33,878 nucleotides of DNA from an uncultured Bacteroidota bacterium (GTDB lineage Bacteria; Bacteroidota; Bacteroidia; Chitinophagales; LD1). Where the stretch lies: the NCBI GenBank assembly GCA_903861145.1, contig CAIOTH010000038.1, positions 1 to 33,878 of the forward strand, given 5' to 3'. The notes beneath the pieces were generated by a model. That model saw only the letters and a program-made list of their open reading frames with translations, did no database searches and was not told where the DNA came from. Position 1 is the first letter of the stretch, and each line of letters begins with the position of its first letter. The position numbers and the translations under genes were made by a program. Shown here piece after piece: positions 1 to 10,000 of the stretch.

Positions 1-2
1 AG

Positions 3-632
3 GGCCCGGTAATTTATAAGTCGAAGCGTGTGGGCCAGTTCTACAAAATTTTCGACCTCATTAAGTTCAGAACCATGAGCCAGGATGCTGATAAGAACAC
101 TGACTTAATGAAAAAGCTGAACCAGTATGACACCACCGATGCAAAAGTTGAAGGCAGCGAAGACTGCCCATTTTGCCGTATGGCTGGCCATCTTTGCTCA
201 CCGGTGCTTATCAGCGATAAGGGAGAAGTTTGCGAGAATTTCTATTTTTTAAGGAAAGAAAGGGCCAACGCCTTCTACAAAATAAAGAACGACCCGCGTG
301 TTACTCCACTGGGCAGGTTCCTCCGCAAAACAAGTATCGACGAGCTTCCGCAGCTCTACAATATACTTATCGGCGATATGTCATGTATTGGCAATCGGCC
401 TCTACCATTGTACGAGGCAGAAAAGTTAACCACTGATTATGCAATTGAAAGATTCAACTCGCCTTCCGGCCTAACCGGTTTATGGCAGGTAGTACAACGC
501 GGTAAAGATGGGGTAAACGAAATTGGACGAATAAACCTGGATAAGCAATACGCTCAAACCTGGTCATTAAGAACCGACCTGGGTATTTTATTAAGAACTT
601 TTCCGGCAATCATTCAGAAAGAAAACGTATGA
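3..632 (+). CDS. Sugar-phosphate transferase (WbaP/WcaJ type), 5' end outside the window
   Basis: This is the C-terminal catalytic part of a bacterial sugar transferase, which moves a sugar-1-phosphate onto undecaprenyl phosphate at the inner membrane to start exopolysaccharide or O-antigen units. The frame is open from base 3 (GPVIYKSKRVGQ), so the GTG at 30 is internal and the N-terminal membrane part lies upstream. Family hallmarks are DLIKFRTM near the start, then DPRVTPLGRFLRKTSIDELP, GDMSCIGNRPLP and the GLTGLWQV motif. Between KFRTM and DPRVTP lies a Cys-rich insert (CPFCRMAGHLC and a further Cys) that could bind metal. I recall similar inserts in other Bacteroidota homologues, so this is probably a clade variant. 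The stop overlaps the next start by 4 bases (ATGA), so the two genes are translationally coupled. Confidence 0.93.
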   Translation, partial: GPVIYKSKRVGQFYKIFDLIKFRTMSQDADKNTDLMKKLNQYDTTDAKVEGSEDCPFCRMAGHLCSPVLISDKGEVCENFYFLRKERANAFYKIKNDPRVTPLGRFLRKTSIDELPQLYNILIGDMSCIGNRPLPLYEAEKLTTDYAIERFNSPSGLTGLWQVVQRGKDGVNEIGRINLDKQYAQTWSLRTDLGILLRTFPAIIQKENV

Positions 633-1357
633 GGATTTGTACCATTTACCGGTTAGTCAGCACCCTGCTTATCGGCGGGCTTTTACTCTTTTCAAACCAC
701 GGCAACGCCATGGTTGAAGACTCGCTGTTTAACGTGACCGATACTTCGGTAATACTTCCGTTGCCGCCAGATGATACTTTAATTGCCTGGGCACAGGCTC
801 ATAGCCCTTTATTAAAACAACAGGATGCCCTGATTGAAAAAAATACCGCTGATACCAAGCGCATAAAAAAATCGCTTCTCGACCTGTTCAAGTTAAACAC
901 AGGCATTCAATACGGCAACTATGGCGATCCTACTATCAACAAATTAAGCACCGGTTATAACATGGGTGCATCTGTGCAGTTTTCGCTGTTTCAATTATTC
1001 GGTTATAAAAACCAGGTGGATGTTTACAATGCCGAAAAGAAAGTAAGCATGTTTAAAAAAGATGAAGTGGCTATGGATATAGCGGTACTGGTAACACAGC
1101 TTTACAACAACACGCAGGGTCAAAAAGCGATGCTAAAAATCAGGAGCGAAGGAAGCTACTCAGCCTATTCGCACATGAAAATGGCTGAAAAGGAATTTAA
1201 CGAAGGCAGCGTGGAGGTGGGAGAGTTGAGCCGTGTTACCGAGATATATACAAAAGCACAGGCCGATTACGCACAGTGTTTAAACGACTTGAAGAATTAT
1301 TATATGCAGTTGGAAATTATAGTGGGTGTTCCGTTAAGCAGTTACAAACAACAATAG
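629..1357 (+). CDS. Short TolC-like outer membrane protein of the exopolysaccharide cluster
   Basis: The 242-residue protein has an N-terminal hydrophobic signal segment ending near NHGNA (residues 1-28). A helical, coiled-coil-rich region follows, resembling one half of an outer-membrane efflux protein: an early helix (LIAWAQAHSPLLKQQDALIE), a beta-like stretch, then long helices with EFNEGSVEVGELSRV. TolC proteins usually have 400 or more residues, so this is about half-size and may form a structural partner or multimer rather than a complete channel. It overlaps the sugar transferase by 4 bases and lies 2 bases before the Wzz-like gene, which suggests a role in export of the polysaccharide. 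The TolC assignment rests on the repeat pattern and context and is moderate. Confidence 0.65.
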   Translation: MRICTIYRLVSTLLIGGLLLFSNHGNAMVEDSLFNVTDTSVILPLPPDDTLIAWAQAHSPLLKQQDALIEKNTADTKRIKKSLLDLFKLNTGIQYGNYGDPTINKLSTGYNMGASVQFSLFQLFGYKNQVDVYNAEKKVSMFKKDEVAMDIAVLVTQLYNNTQGQKAMLKIRSEGSYSAYSHMKMAEKEFNEGSVEVGELSRVTEIYTKAQADYAQCLNDLKNYYMQLEIIVGVPLSSYKQQ

Positions 1358-1359
1358 CA

Positions 1360-3426
1360 ATGTCGGTATTAGAATTTATACAACTTATTATCAGAAACAA
1401 GCGGTGGGTAATTTACTTTCCCATCATTGTAGGCATTGGCGTGTTTTTACTTACCCGTAATACCGCTCACACCTACACTTCTGAAATGGTTATATACACC
1501 GGTATTGCCTCGGGCTTTAACCCCGATAACGACTTTGATAATAAAATAGATTTCCATGCGGTAAACTCTCGTTTTGATAACCTCATAAATATTATCGGCT
1601 CGCGCGAAATACGTAAGGACGTAGGCATAAAGCTGCTTGCTTTTATGCTACACAATCCTAATAAGCTAGATACGCTTTTAGAGAACAGCAAAAACCAAAC
1701 CCTTACCGATAGGTTTAGCAAAGAATTTATTGCCCGATATAAAAAAGAAAACCTTCAGGCCACCGAAGACTTTTTGCGTTTGCAATTAGATAGCACTGCT
1801 AAAGGGGGCGATGTTTACCAGCTTATTTTTGGTGAGAAGGTGAATTGCTTTAACGTTAAAACACTTGAAAGTATTAAAGCCGAGCGCGAGGGCTTTAGCG
1901 ACATGCTAAAAATTTCGTACGATTGTGAAGACCCCTTTACCTGCAAAAAAACATTAGATCTTACCAAGGAATTATTTCTTGCAAAATACCAGGGCATGCG
2001 TATTGGCGAAGCCAGTTCAGCCGTGGCGTATTTTAAAGAGCAAACAGATATTTCGAGAAAAAAACTAGGTGTTTGCGAAGAAAACCTAAAGCGTTTTAGA
2101 GAAGCTAACCGGGTTATAAACTACTACGAACAAACAAAGTACATAGCCGATCAGAACGAAGACATAGAAAAAAACCTTTCGTCCCTGCAAATGGAACTGG
2201 ATGGATACATCAATGCCCTGCAAAAGGTTGAAGACAAAATTGGTAAGCGTTGGATGATTCAATTGCAAAGCGAAAAGATAGTGCACATGCGCGATAGCCT
2301 TGCCTCAGAGTATACCAAAAACGGTTTAAACGCGGTAAAAACCGGTACGCAAATTCCCCCTAGCAATCCTGAGATTGATGGTTTAAAAGGTACCCTTAAA
2401 GAAAGTGTAGACAAATTATATGCCCTTAATAATACCATTGAGGGTGTGCCTGGTAAAAAACTGGTTGAACAATGGCTAACACTTGTTGTAAGTAAGGAAG
2501 AAACAGAGTCGAAGTTGCGGGTATTAACTGCCAATAAAACCAAGTTCGATTTGGTGTTCGAAAAATACGCACCCATGGGTTCGGAGCTTAGCAAGTTGGA
2601 GCGCGAAGTTGAAACTGCCGAGAAAGAGTATTTAAATTTGCTGCATAGCCTTAACCAGGCCATTTTGCGCGAGCGCAATTTAGAAGTATCTGAAACGGTT
2701 GAAGTAATTGATGATGCTGATATGCCAATAGTGCCTAACCCTTCAAAGCGCATGATGTTGGTTATTGCCAGTGTTTTGGCTTGTATAGTACTTTCGGTGG
2801 TGGCACTTATCATCAGGCAATATTTAGATAACAGCCTTGCATCGCCCATGCGTATGGAAAAGCTGATTGGCATAAATGCCGCCTCTGCATTTTTAAGCAG
2901 GGCAGAAAAAGGTATCGAGCCGCATGTAATGGACGAGGTAGATCAGCGCTCCTTCGAACGGTGGCAAATTGCAATGGCCGAGGTGTTGAATAAAACAGAA
3001 CAGAAATCCGCGTTGATAGTATTGCCCTTTAACTGCGAGTTTGACCAGGTAAAGCGGTATCTCGATAAAATGATTGAATACTTAAAGTCGAACGGTGTAG
3101 ATGTAACATTTGCCTCGTCGAAAGACTATGTTGATGGCCACGACGGCCCTTGCTTTGTGATGGCGGAAAAACCCTACCCCGAATTACAACCTAAATTGGT
3201 TTTAGAACAGTCGAAAATTATCTTCTTCTTTTTTGATGCAGCGCAAAAACTGGATGAATACCAAATGCAGTTGCTTGATAACTGGAAAAAAACCGGTATT
3301 ACCCCCAAAGGAATTTTATTAAACACCAACGAACAACACATTACAAAATACCTGGGCGAAATACCGCGCAAGCGTAGCAAGTTCCGGGCGTTCGTTAAAA
3401 AGCAGGTAACCCGTTATGCAAGTTGA
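1360..3426 (+). CDS. Wzz/CpsC-like chain-length protein with a C-terminal kinase-like domain lacking a P-loop
   Basis: This 688-residue protein (start ATG at 1360, just after the preceding stop) has Wzz-family architecture. It has a short cytoplasmic N-terminus, a membrane helix at about residues 16-33, a long periplasmic part with coiled coils, a Pro-rich approach (DDADMPIVPNPSKR) and a second membrane helix at about 465-487. The last 150 residues resemble a BY-kinase fold: a beta strand at KSALIVLPF, a later hydrophobic strand KIIFFFFDA, and GITPKGILLNT, which matches the end of that domain. No GxxGxGKT Walker A is visible, and there is no Tyr-rich tail. It probably acts in polysaccharide chain-length control or export at the inner membrane, with a catalytically dead tail. 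An upstream start at 1276 is possible but would overlap the TolC-like gene. Confidence 0.85.
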   Translation: MSVLEFIQLIIRNKRWVIYFPIIVGIGVFLLTRNTAHTYTSEMVIYTGIASGFNPDNDFDNKIDFHAVNSRFDNLINIIGSREIRKDVGIKLLAFMLHNPNKLDTLLENSKNQTLTDRFSKEFIARYKKENLQATEDFLRLQLDSTAKGGDVYQLIFGEKVNCFNVKTLESIKAEREGFSDMLKISYDCEDPFTCKKTLDLTKELFLAKYQGMRIGEASSAVAYFKEQTDISRKKLGVCEENLKRFREANRVINYYEQTKYIADQNEDIEKNLSSLQMELDGYINALQKVEDKIGKRWMIQLQSEKIVHMRDSLASEYTKNGLNAVKTGTQIPPSNPEIDGLKGTLKESVDKLYALNNTIEGVPGKKLVEQWLTLVVSKEETESKLRVLTANKTKFDLVFEKYAPMGSELSKLEREVETAEKEYLNLLHSLNQAILRERNLEVSETVEVIDDADMPIVPNPSKRMMLVIASVLACIVLSVVALIIRQYLDNSLASPMRMEKLIGINAASAFLSRAEKGIEPHVMDEVDQRSFERWQIAMAEVLNKTEQKSALIVLPFNCEFDQVKRYLDKMIEYLKSNGVDVTFASSKDYVDGHDGPCFVMAEKPYPELQPKLVLEQSKIIFFFFDAAQKLDEYQMQLLDNWKKTGITPKGILLNTNEQHITKYLGEIPRKRSKFRAFVKKQVTRYAS

Positions 3427-4282
3427 TAGAAAATTAAATATCGTAATCTGGGCTTTTCCAAGCTGGCATGGCAACTACATGAAGAGCACCGTTGAGTTGG
3501 CTAAAGAATTAGCGTTGCGCCACAGGGTGTTGTATATTGATTACGCCTATACCATTAAAGATGTAATTTCAGCAAAGCCGGATTCAGCCGTACCGGTTGA
3601 CCGTATCTTAAAGAGCGAACAAAGTCTTAAAACAATTGCGCTTGATAATGGCGGAAAAATTTCTATTCTCTCCCTTCCTCCAATCATCCCATTTAACTGG
3701 ACCAACTCACGCGCCATTTACCGGGCGATAGAAGAAATAAACTACCACATCGTTTCCGAAAGAATTAAAAGCACTTTGAAAGAGCTTGATTTTAAAGCTG
3801 ATATTGTTATAAATGCCTTCAACCCGTTTTTCGGTAATGCCATACCTAAATTATTTCCCAATAGCCCGGTAATTTATTACTGCTACGATAATATTGAAGC
3901 CAGTGACTGGGCAGCAAAACACGGCGGCCGTTTGGAGCGCGAATTTGTTGCAAATACCAAAGCCGCAATCTTCTCGTCAGATGCACTAATGGAAAATAAA
4001 GCCTGGAATGTGCCCGGCTACGTTGTAAAAAACGGGGTTGATCTGCGCATTTTCAACTGCATAGAGAACGAATTGAAACTAAGGAACGAGAAAAAAATTA
4101 TCGGCTATGTTGGCACTAACAGCGCTTGGGTCGGCGCTCTTTTCATCGTTATTCTCATTTATCAATCCATCGCGACAACTGCTTGTACCGCAATTGGGCC
4201 TGCCATCTTCATTACAACCACCCTGGCCGGTGCCATGTGTGCAATGAACCACTACAACCTTAATTCCTTTGGCCGCCGATGA
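3416..4282 (+). pseudogene. Glycosyltransferase (GT-B fold), truncated after the N-terminal domain
   Basis: The ATG overlaps the end of the Wzz-like gene by 11 bases. Residues 1 to about 232 look like the N-terminal half of a GT-B glycosyltransferase: the start IVIWAFPSWHGNYMKST, HRVLYIDYAYT, ADIVINAFNPFFGN, VIYYCYDNIEASDWA, AIFSSDALME, VKNGVDLRIF, and finally KKIIGYVGT. In relatives the last motif opens the second Rossmann domain, which carries the nucleotide-sugar site. Here the remaining 55 residues are the antisense of a convergent PKD-protein gene and resemble no glycosyltransferase. The enzyme therefore lacks its donor-binding half and should be inactive. The break lies near 4115 and may be a deletion, an inversion or an assembly join. 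Confidence 0.75.
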
Positions 4283-6394
4283 AGAACAACCTGCTGCATT
4301 TGTAACCGTTAACCGTAGCAGAAAATTACCAACTTCTTCGTACCGGTGATCAATTATTCTGCCGCCGCCATTATTGTGGTCGCCAAAATCCCAGCTATAA
4401 CTAGCGCCGTAAGTATGCGCAGTGCAAACCAGGTTTAATCCCTCGGTAATAGTACTTTCTGATATATCGAAAGTTGACATGGCGGCTACATTAATACTAT
4501 CGCTGATAATTGCGCCATTTGCAGTTGCCATTTCGCTGCCGCCATGCACCGTTGCATTTAAATCGGCTTGTACCCCTAAAATGGTATGTGCTTTAACCGG
4601 TGCGCCATTATGGTAATTGCAAAGCATTAGCGTTTGTGTTATTACGCGGTATTTGTGTGTTGTTGTAAACTGGCTTACCATTCCGTAAGTAATGCGCGTT
4701 TTGCCTGAGGTATCTGTGCGCACCGTACCCATAGTTTTTACGTGACTTGTTGAATCAATTAAATAGGAGGTAAGCACTTTTAAACCATTATCAACTGTTT
4801 GCACAAAAACACCTGAACTGACTGTATTGCCATTTAAATTCAACGCGGTGTTAAATTGTATGGTATCGCCGGGTTTTGAATCTGGCTTGTTGCTGCTCAT
4901 GGTTAAATCAAAACCGTGTGAGTTAGCAGCACCAAAATACATCATCCAATTATCGTTAAAGTTGGTAACCTCTACCGATACAGTTTTATCTGAATTGATT
5001 AACAGATATGGGCGATTAGGGCCACCTGCAAGCGTACCCGTTCCGTTATATATCGAAACCCATTGTGCTGAATCGAGCCCGCAGTCTACATAACCACCCG
5101 CGGGAACCGTATAGCTGCGGTTAATAATACTGCCGTTGGTGCCCGCATCTTTAACTGTAACATGTGCTACACTATCCCGGTTGGCAAAAATATAGGCGTG
5201 TGTGCCTTTGGCCGGTAGTTTATTACCTGTTAAAGGGTCCTTCACATTTCCTTCCTCGGTTGGCACCGGCATATATACTGCAAAGTTAGTGCCTGCAGTG
5301 CTTCCGTTTGATGAAGGGGCCATGGAGGCGATGTCGCTTGTAACCATACTACCGGTTTCAATCCAGTTGGCTTCAAACACAGTTACTTTTTTGCCTGCGG
5401 TGCAACTCACTCTAAAAATGGTGGCGTATGTTTCATTATTGGTAGCCCCCACCCATTCGGCGGCTTTATATTTGCCTAACTGGTTAAACTGGTTAACGGT
5501 AATCCATTGGCCATTGTTATAGCGCTGCAGCACCACATTGTTACTATCATTCCACGAAACTATTCGTATTTCCTGCTGCATACTGTCTTCAAAAGGCACA
5601 CCAAAATAAAACAAGCTACCGGTACCGGTTCCGTTATCCGATGGCACAAAACCTCCACCATCCTGCTCGTCGGTATAAAGTGCGCCGTATTGCACGGTAA
5701 CATCTTTATTGCTTTGTACCAGGTAAGTTTCGCCCGGTTTCAAAATATCGCGGCCATAAGGATACTTATATATAATGTCCTGCCCCGGCGAAATCATAAA
5801 TTGTGCTACCACCGTATCATTTATAAGCGAAACGTTGGTGTAGCCCGTACCGGTGTGAGCCGATTTTGAAATTTTAGTGATTGTTACATAAGTTGAGTCC
5901 TGGTAGGCCATAACGTTTAAATCGTTGGGGCTGGTTGTTACCTCATTGGCATAAACAAAGAACTTTGTGCCCTTAGATGATTTGTTGGTAGCGGGCAACC
6001 AGTCGTGTTCCCAATCGCTTTTAGCGGCTTGCGAAACCAGGATCAATTTGTTGCCGGTTACTATAAAATGATCGCCATTTTGCTCAGCACTGTCTTCATC
6101 GGCGTGTGGGGCATCATCATTCACTCCGTTATCACGTAGGTAAAGCACGTACGATTGCCCCGCCATTAAAATACCGCTGGCGCTGTCGTCGGCATCTCCA
6201 TCCTCAGCCATATCGCTTATTTTAAAAGTAGTGCTATCGTAAATAGCGGTTACTACTAACGATATGTCTTTGCCCTGACTTACATTACTGGGCGGAATAT
6301 ATACATTGAAATAAGTCCCTGCTTCGCCAGTGGCAAAAACGGGGCTCGCATATAGTAAAGCCATTAAAATCAAAAAAAGAGATGCCTTTTTCAT
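4079..6394 (-). CDS. Secreted PKD-domain surface protein, C-terminus probably truncated
   Basis: The 771-residue product (start chosen at 6394 because it gives a clean signal peptide, MKKASLFLILMALLYASPVFA) is a large extracellular beta-rich protein. Two GTxFxVYxP-type segments occur (near the start, and GTNFAVYMPVP in the middle). They recall the IgGFc-binding-like N-terminal fold of Bacteroidota surface proteins, a tentative match. A PKD domain near the C-terminus is clear (YSWDFGDHNNGG, then LLRLTVTNAAGCSS). A T9SS sorting domain would be expected next, but the protein ends in a Gly/Cys/Asn-rich stretch, and its last codons are antisense to the glycosyltransferase. The gene probably lost its 3' end at the same junction near 4115; without a sorting domain it may be stranded in the periplasm. 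Confidence 0.8.
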   Translation of the reverse strand: MKKASLFLILMALLYASPVFATGEAGTYFNVYIPPSNVSQGKDISLVVTAIYDSTTFKISDMAEDGDADDSASGILMAGQSYVLYLRDNGVNDDAPHADEDSAEQNGDHFIVTGNKLILVSQAAKSDWEHDWLPATNKSSKGTKFFVYANEVTTSPNDLNVMAYQDSTYVTITKISKSAHTGTGYTNVSLINDTVVAQFMISPGQDIIYKYPYGRDILKPGETYLVQSNKDVTVQYGALYTDEQDGGGFVPSDNGTGTGSLFYFGVPFEDSMQQEIRIVSWNDSNNVVLQRYNNGQWITVNQFNQLGKYKAAEWVGATNNETYATIFRVSCTAGKKVTVFEANWIETGSMVTSDIASMAPSSNGSTAGTNFAVYMPVPTEEGNVKDPLTGNKLPAKGTHAYIFANRDSVAHVTVKDAGTNGSIINRSYTVPAGGYVDCGLDSAQWVSIYNGTGTLAGGPNRPYLLINSDKTVSVEVTNFNDNWMMYFGAANSHGFDLTMSSNKPDSKPGDTIQFNTALNLNGNTVSSGVFVQTVDNGLKVLTSYLIDSTSHVKTMGTVRTDTSGKTRITYGMVSQFTTTHKYRVITQTLMLCNYHNGAPVKAHTILGVQADLNATVHGGSEMATANGAIISDSINVAAMSTFDISESTITEGLNLVCTAHTYGASYSWDFGDHNNGGGRIIDHRYEEVGNFLLRLTVTNAAGCSSSAAKGIKVVVVHCTHGTGQGGCNEDGRPNCGTSSCRDGLINENNDEKSADPSAVSANIADNFFLVP

Positions 6395-7008
6395 ACAGTG
6401 CTTGCTTAAATGCTTGGTAGAGGCAGGGGGCAATCTCTTGTTTACTGAATACTTAAATTGTTGCGGGGGAAGTTTAGGTTTGGGGAGAAACCTATCTGAT
6501 TGCTACATCCTATTACTGCTTATTTGCAAAAAGGTTACAGCGTGCTATAAGTTTTTGTCTTACCAATAATAAATAGGTGCAAACAATAAGTCGGTTTTAG
6601 AACTAAACCGCAGTTGTGTGGCATACAAGTTAACCCTTGTGCCACACAGTGAGGGGTGTTAGGCTTTTTGAAATCGGTTTTAATGCAGATGGGCGCCAAT
6701 TTTCGGTATGGCCATCTTATTCAGTAGCGCTTTTAGGCTGAAAATATTATGTTGTTGCGTGGCCTTAGCGCAAAAACGGGGTTAGACCTATAAGCATTGC
6801 ATAACAAAAGTTAATTCGCTTATAACTAAATTATTGGCTCAATTTAGTTAATGCTAAGGCTCTGCCCAGTGTTTATTGCCAGGTGGCTTTATACTGCTTC
6901 AAACAATAGACATACCCTGCCCGTTGTTTAAATCGTTTGCCGCTAAGTTACAAACGCGGTTACACTAAAAAATAACTTTGTTACGTTAATATACAAATAA
7001 GCAAAGTA
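6395..7008. other. 614-bp divergent intergenic region between the PKD gene and the TPR gene
   Basis: No convincing gene is seen. The region should hold the promoters of both divergent genes, but I could not find a complete TTTG / TAnnTTTG promoter for either. Two hairpins sit near its middle (listed separately). A short + strand ORF across 6330-6569 overlaps the PKD signal peptide in antisense and has no recognisable features. Confidence 0.5.
6592..6647. other. Two adjacent hairpins in the divergent intergenic region
   Basis: At 6592-6610 the arms CGGTTT and AAACCG form a short hairpin. At 6616-6647 a stronger one is formed by GTGTGGC plus ACAAG pairing with CTTGT plus GCCACAC, with a 2-base bulge and a 6-base loop TTAACC. 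No U-run follows on either strand, so they are not ordinary terminators. They could be REP-like, an operator or a structured RNA; the sequence does not decide. Confidence 0.5.
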
Positions 7009-10000
7009 GTGCTCAATAAGTTTTTTGCATTTATAATGGTTCTTTTCTTCGGTTTGGCGGCTTACCCCCAGCAAACGCAGTTCTATTTAGATAAGGAAGC
7101 AACTTACACCCGAGGCCGCGAATTGTTTGATGAAAAGAACTATTTAAGCGCCCGGCAGGAATTTGAAAAAATATACAAGCAAACAACTACCCCGGCTACG
7201 CATACCAACGAGGTAATGATGCAAAACCTGGAGTATTACATTGCCGTTTGTGCTACCGAAACAACTGATAAAGATGCTGAGCAATTATTGCTTGGCTATT
7301 ACAAGAAATATCACGAAACCGACAAGCGCCGGTTGATTAACTTTTACCTCGGCAAATACTATTTCCAAAACAATAATTATACCGAAGCATCTGCATACCT
7401 GGCCAAGGTAAAAATTACCGACCTCACTAACGACCAGATTTACGATTACAAGTTCGAACTGGGTTATTCGTACTTTATTAAAAAGAAATTTACTGAGGCG
7501 AAGCCACTGTTTTCTTCAATTAAGGATATTAAGGACAAGTATTACTACCCGGCCAACTACTACTACTCATTCATCTGCTTTTACACCAAAGATTATAATG
7601 AAGCGCTTAAAGGATTTTTGTTGATTGAGGATTCGAAAATGTACTCGTCGGTAATTCCTTACTACGTTGCGCAGATATACTTTATTAAAAAGGATTACGA
7701 CAAAGCCATCAGCTACGTAAATAACAACCTCGATAAGGATGTGTTGTATAAAGACGAAATGAAGTTTTTGCTGGGGCAAACGTATTTTCAAAAGAGCGAT
7801 TATACTGCGGCGTTGCCTTTGTTAGAAGAGTACATCAGCAAATCGCAAAAGGCGCGTAAAGAAGATATTTACCAATTGGCTTATTGTCAATATCAAACAG
7901 GGGCATACGCTAAAGCCATCGAAAACTTTAAGCAGCTTAATTTATTGAATGAGAAGCTTGGCCAAAATGCCACGTACGCTTTGGGCGATTGCTATTTAAA
8001 GTCGGAGCAGAAAGATAAGGCGCGCTCGGCTTTTCAAAGCGCGGCAAGTATGGATTACGATGCAGGCTTTAAGCAAAACTCGCTTTTCAATTACGGCAAA
8101 CTCTCTTTTGAGCTGGGGTATAGCACCGATGCCATTCAAAGTTTCGAAAATTATTTGGAGAAGTACCCTACCGGTGCTTATGTTGACGAAAGTAACGAGT
8201 TGTTGGCGGCGGCCTTGGTTCAAACAAAAAACTACGAGCGCGCTTATCATATCATGGAAACGCTTAAAAGCCAAAGCGTGCTCATTCAACAGGCATATCA
8301 AAAGGTAACCTATTTCCGCGCAGTTGAATTGTATAATGATAGGAAGCTGGATGAAGCCATGACCTTGTGCGATAAATCGCTAAAAAACCCTTTGGATGTT
8401 GACCTACAGGCGCTGGCCCTTTATTTAAAGGCAGAGATATATTACAACCAGGGCGATTATACGCAGGCACAAATCAATTATCAGCGTTTTGCGCCGTATT
8501 CAACACCTTCGTTAGAGAGTAAAGGGGAGGCATCGAAGTTTAGAGCCGATTACGGAGCAGCGTATTGTTATTTTAAACAGAAGAGCTACACCGATGCCGC
8601 TACTTACTTTGGTTCAGCAATTAGCGAGTCAGACCAAACCAGCGATGCCAAAGGTAAAACCGCGCTGCTTCCCGACCTATATCTGCGTTATGCGGATTGC
8701 GAGTTTGTAACCAAAAACTACAACAAGGCAGTTGAGGGTTATAGCAAAATTGTTGAGCGCAAATGGAATGCCGCCGACTATGCGCAGTTCAGAAAAGGAA
8801 TCATACTGGGCTTGCAGAATAAAAACACTGAAAAGATTGAGGCTATGAGCGGGCTAATCAGCCAGTTTCCAACGTCAAACTATGTTGACCAGGCTTATTA
8901 CGAGATGGGGGAAAGTTACCTTGATAAAGGCGATAACGGTGCTGCGCGCGAGGCTTACCAGAATATCGTTATCAAATACCCCAACAGCACGTTACTAACC
9001 AAGGCATATTTAAAAACAGCGATTATTGATTATAACAGCGGCAAAAAAGAGCAGAGCGTAAGTGATTACGAGGCTGTGGTAAAACTATTCCCTAAGTCAA
9101 AAGAGGCTAAGCAATCATTAGATGCGCTGAAAGATATTTATGTAGAGGTTGGCAGGCCCGATGCCTATATTGATTTCGCCAATAACTATTCCGATTTAAA
9201 AATCAGTTCTGCTTCGCAGGACACATTGATTTACCAGGCCGGCGATAATGCTTACCAGGCCGGTGATTGTGCTAAAGCCCTTAGCGCTTACGAAATTTAC
9301 TTAAATAAATTTCCTAACGGCTTATTTAGTAATGAAGCCCATTGGAACCGGACGGAATGTTTAATAAAAGCAAAGAACTTTGCGCCAACGCTGGTAGATT
9401 TTGATGCTATTATTCAAAATAAATACAGCAAGTATTACGAAAAGGCCTTGCTAAAAGCCTCGGGTATTGCTTACTACGAGTTGAAAGATTATACCAAGGC
9501 ATCGGCCTATTATCGCCAACTGTATATCGCCAGCACCTCGGCACAAAATACTTATACGGCTATGGTTGGTTTGCTTTCAACGGCAGTTAAATTAAATAAC
9601 CCCGATGAAACTATAGAGCGTGCCGACCAGCTTATCAATTCGGGCACCGGTAAAGATGCCGATGTGCAGGAAGCATTTTACCAAAAAGGGAAAGCCTATT
9701 ACGCCAAGAGAAACAAAGAGTTTGCATTTGGCGCTTACAATCGTGTTACGGAGTTACCGGTGAGCGAAAAGGCAGTTGAATCAAAATACATGGTAGCCAA
9801 AATATTGAATGAGCAGGGCAATTACATGGCATCGCTTGATACCTGTTTTAAACTGAAGGATAAATACAGCAGCTACGAATATTGGGTAGCCAAAGATTTT
9901 GTGCTGATGGCCGATAATTATTACGTACAGGGAAACTCGTTCCAGGCAAAGGCTACGTTAGAGAGCATCATTCAGAATTACGATGGCGATAAAGGGGTGA

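Noticed and set aside
2259-2873. 204-codon - strand ORF inside the Wzz-like gene
   Set aside because: It is antisense to a clear coiled-coil coding region and has no known features.
6330-6569. 79-codon + strand ORF across the start of the PKD gene
   Set aside because: It is mainly antisense to a signal peptide and resembles no protein.
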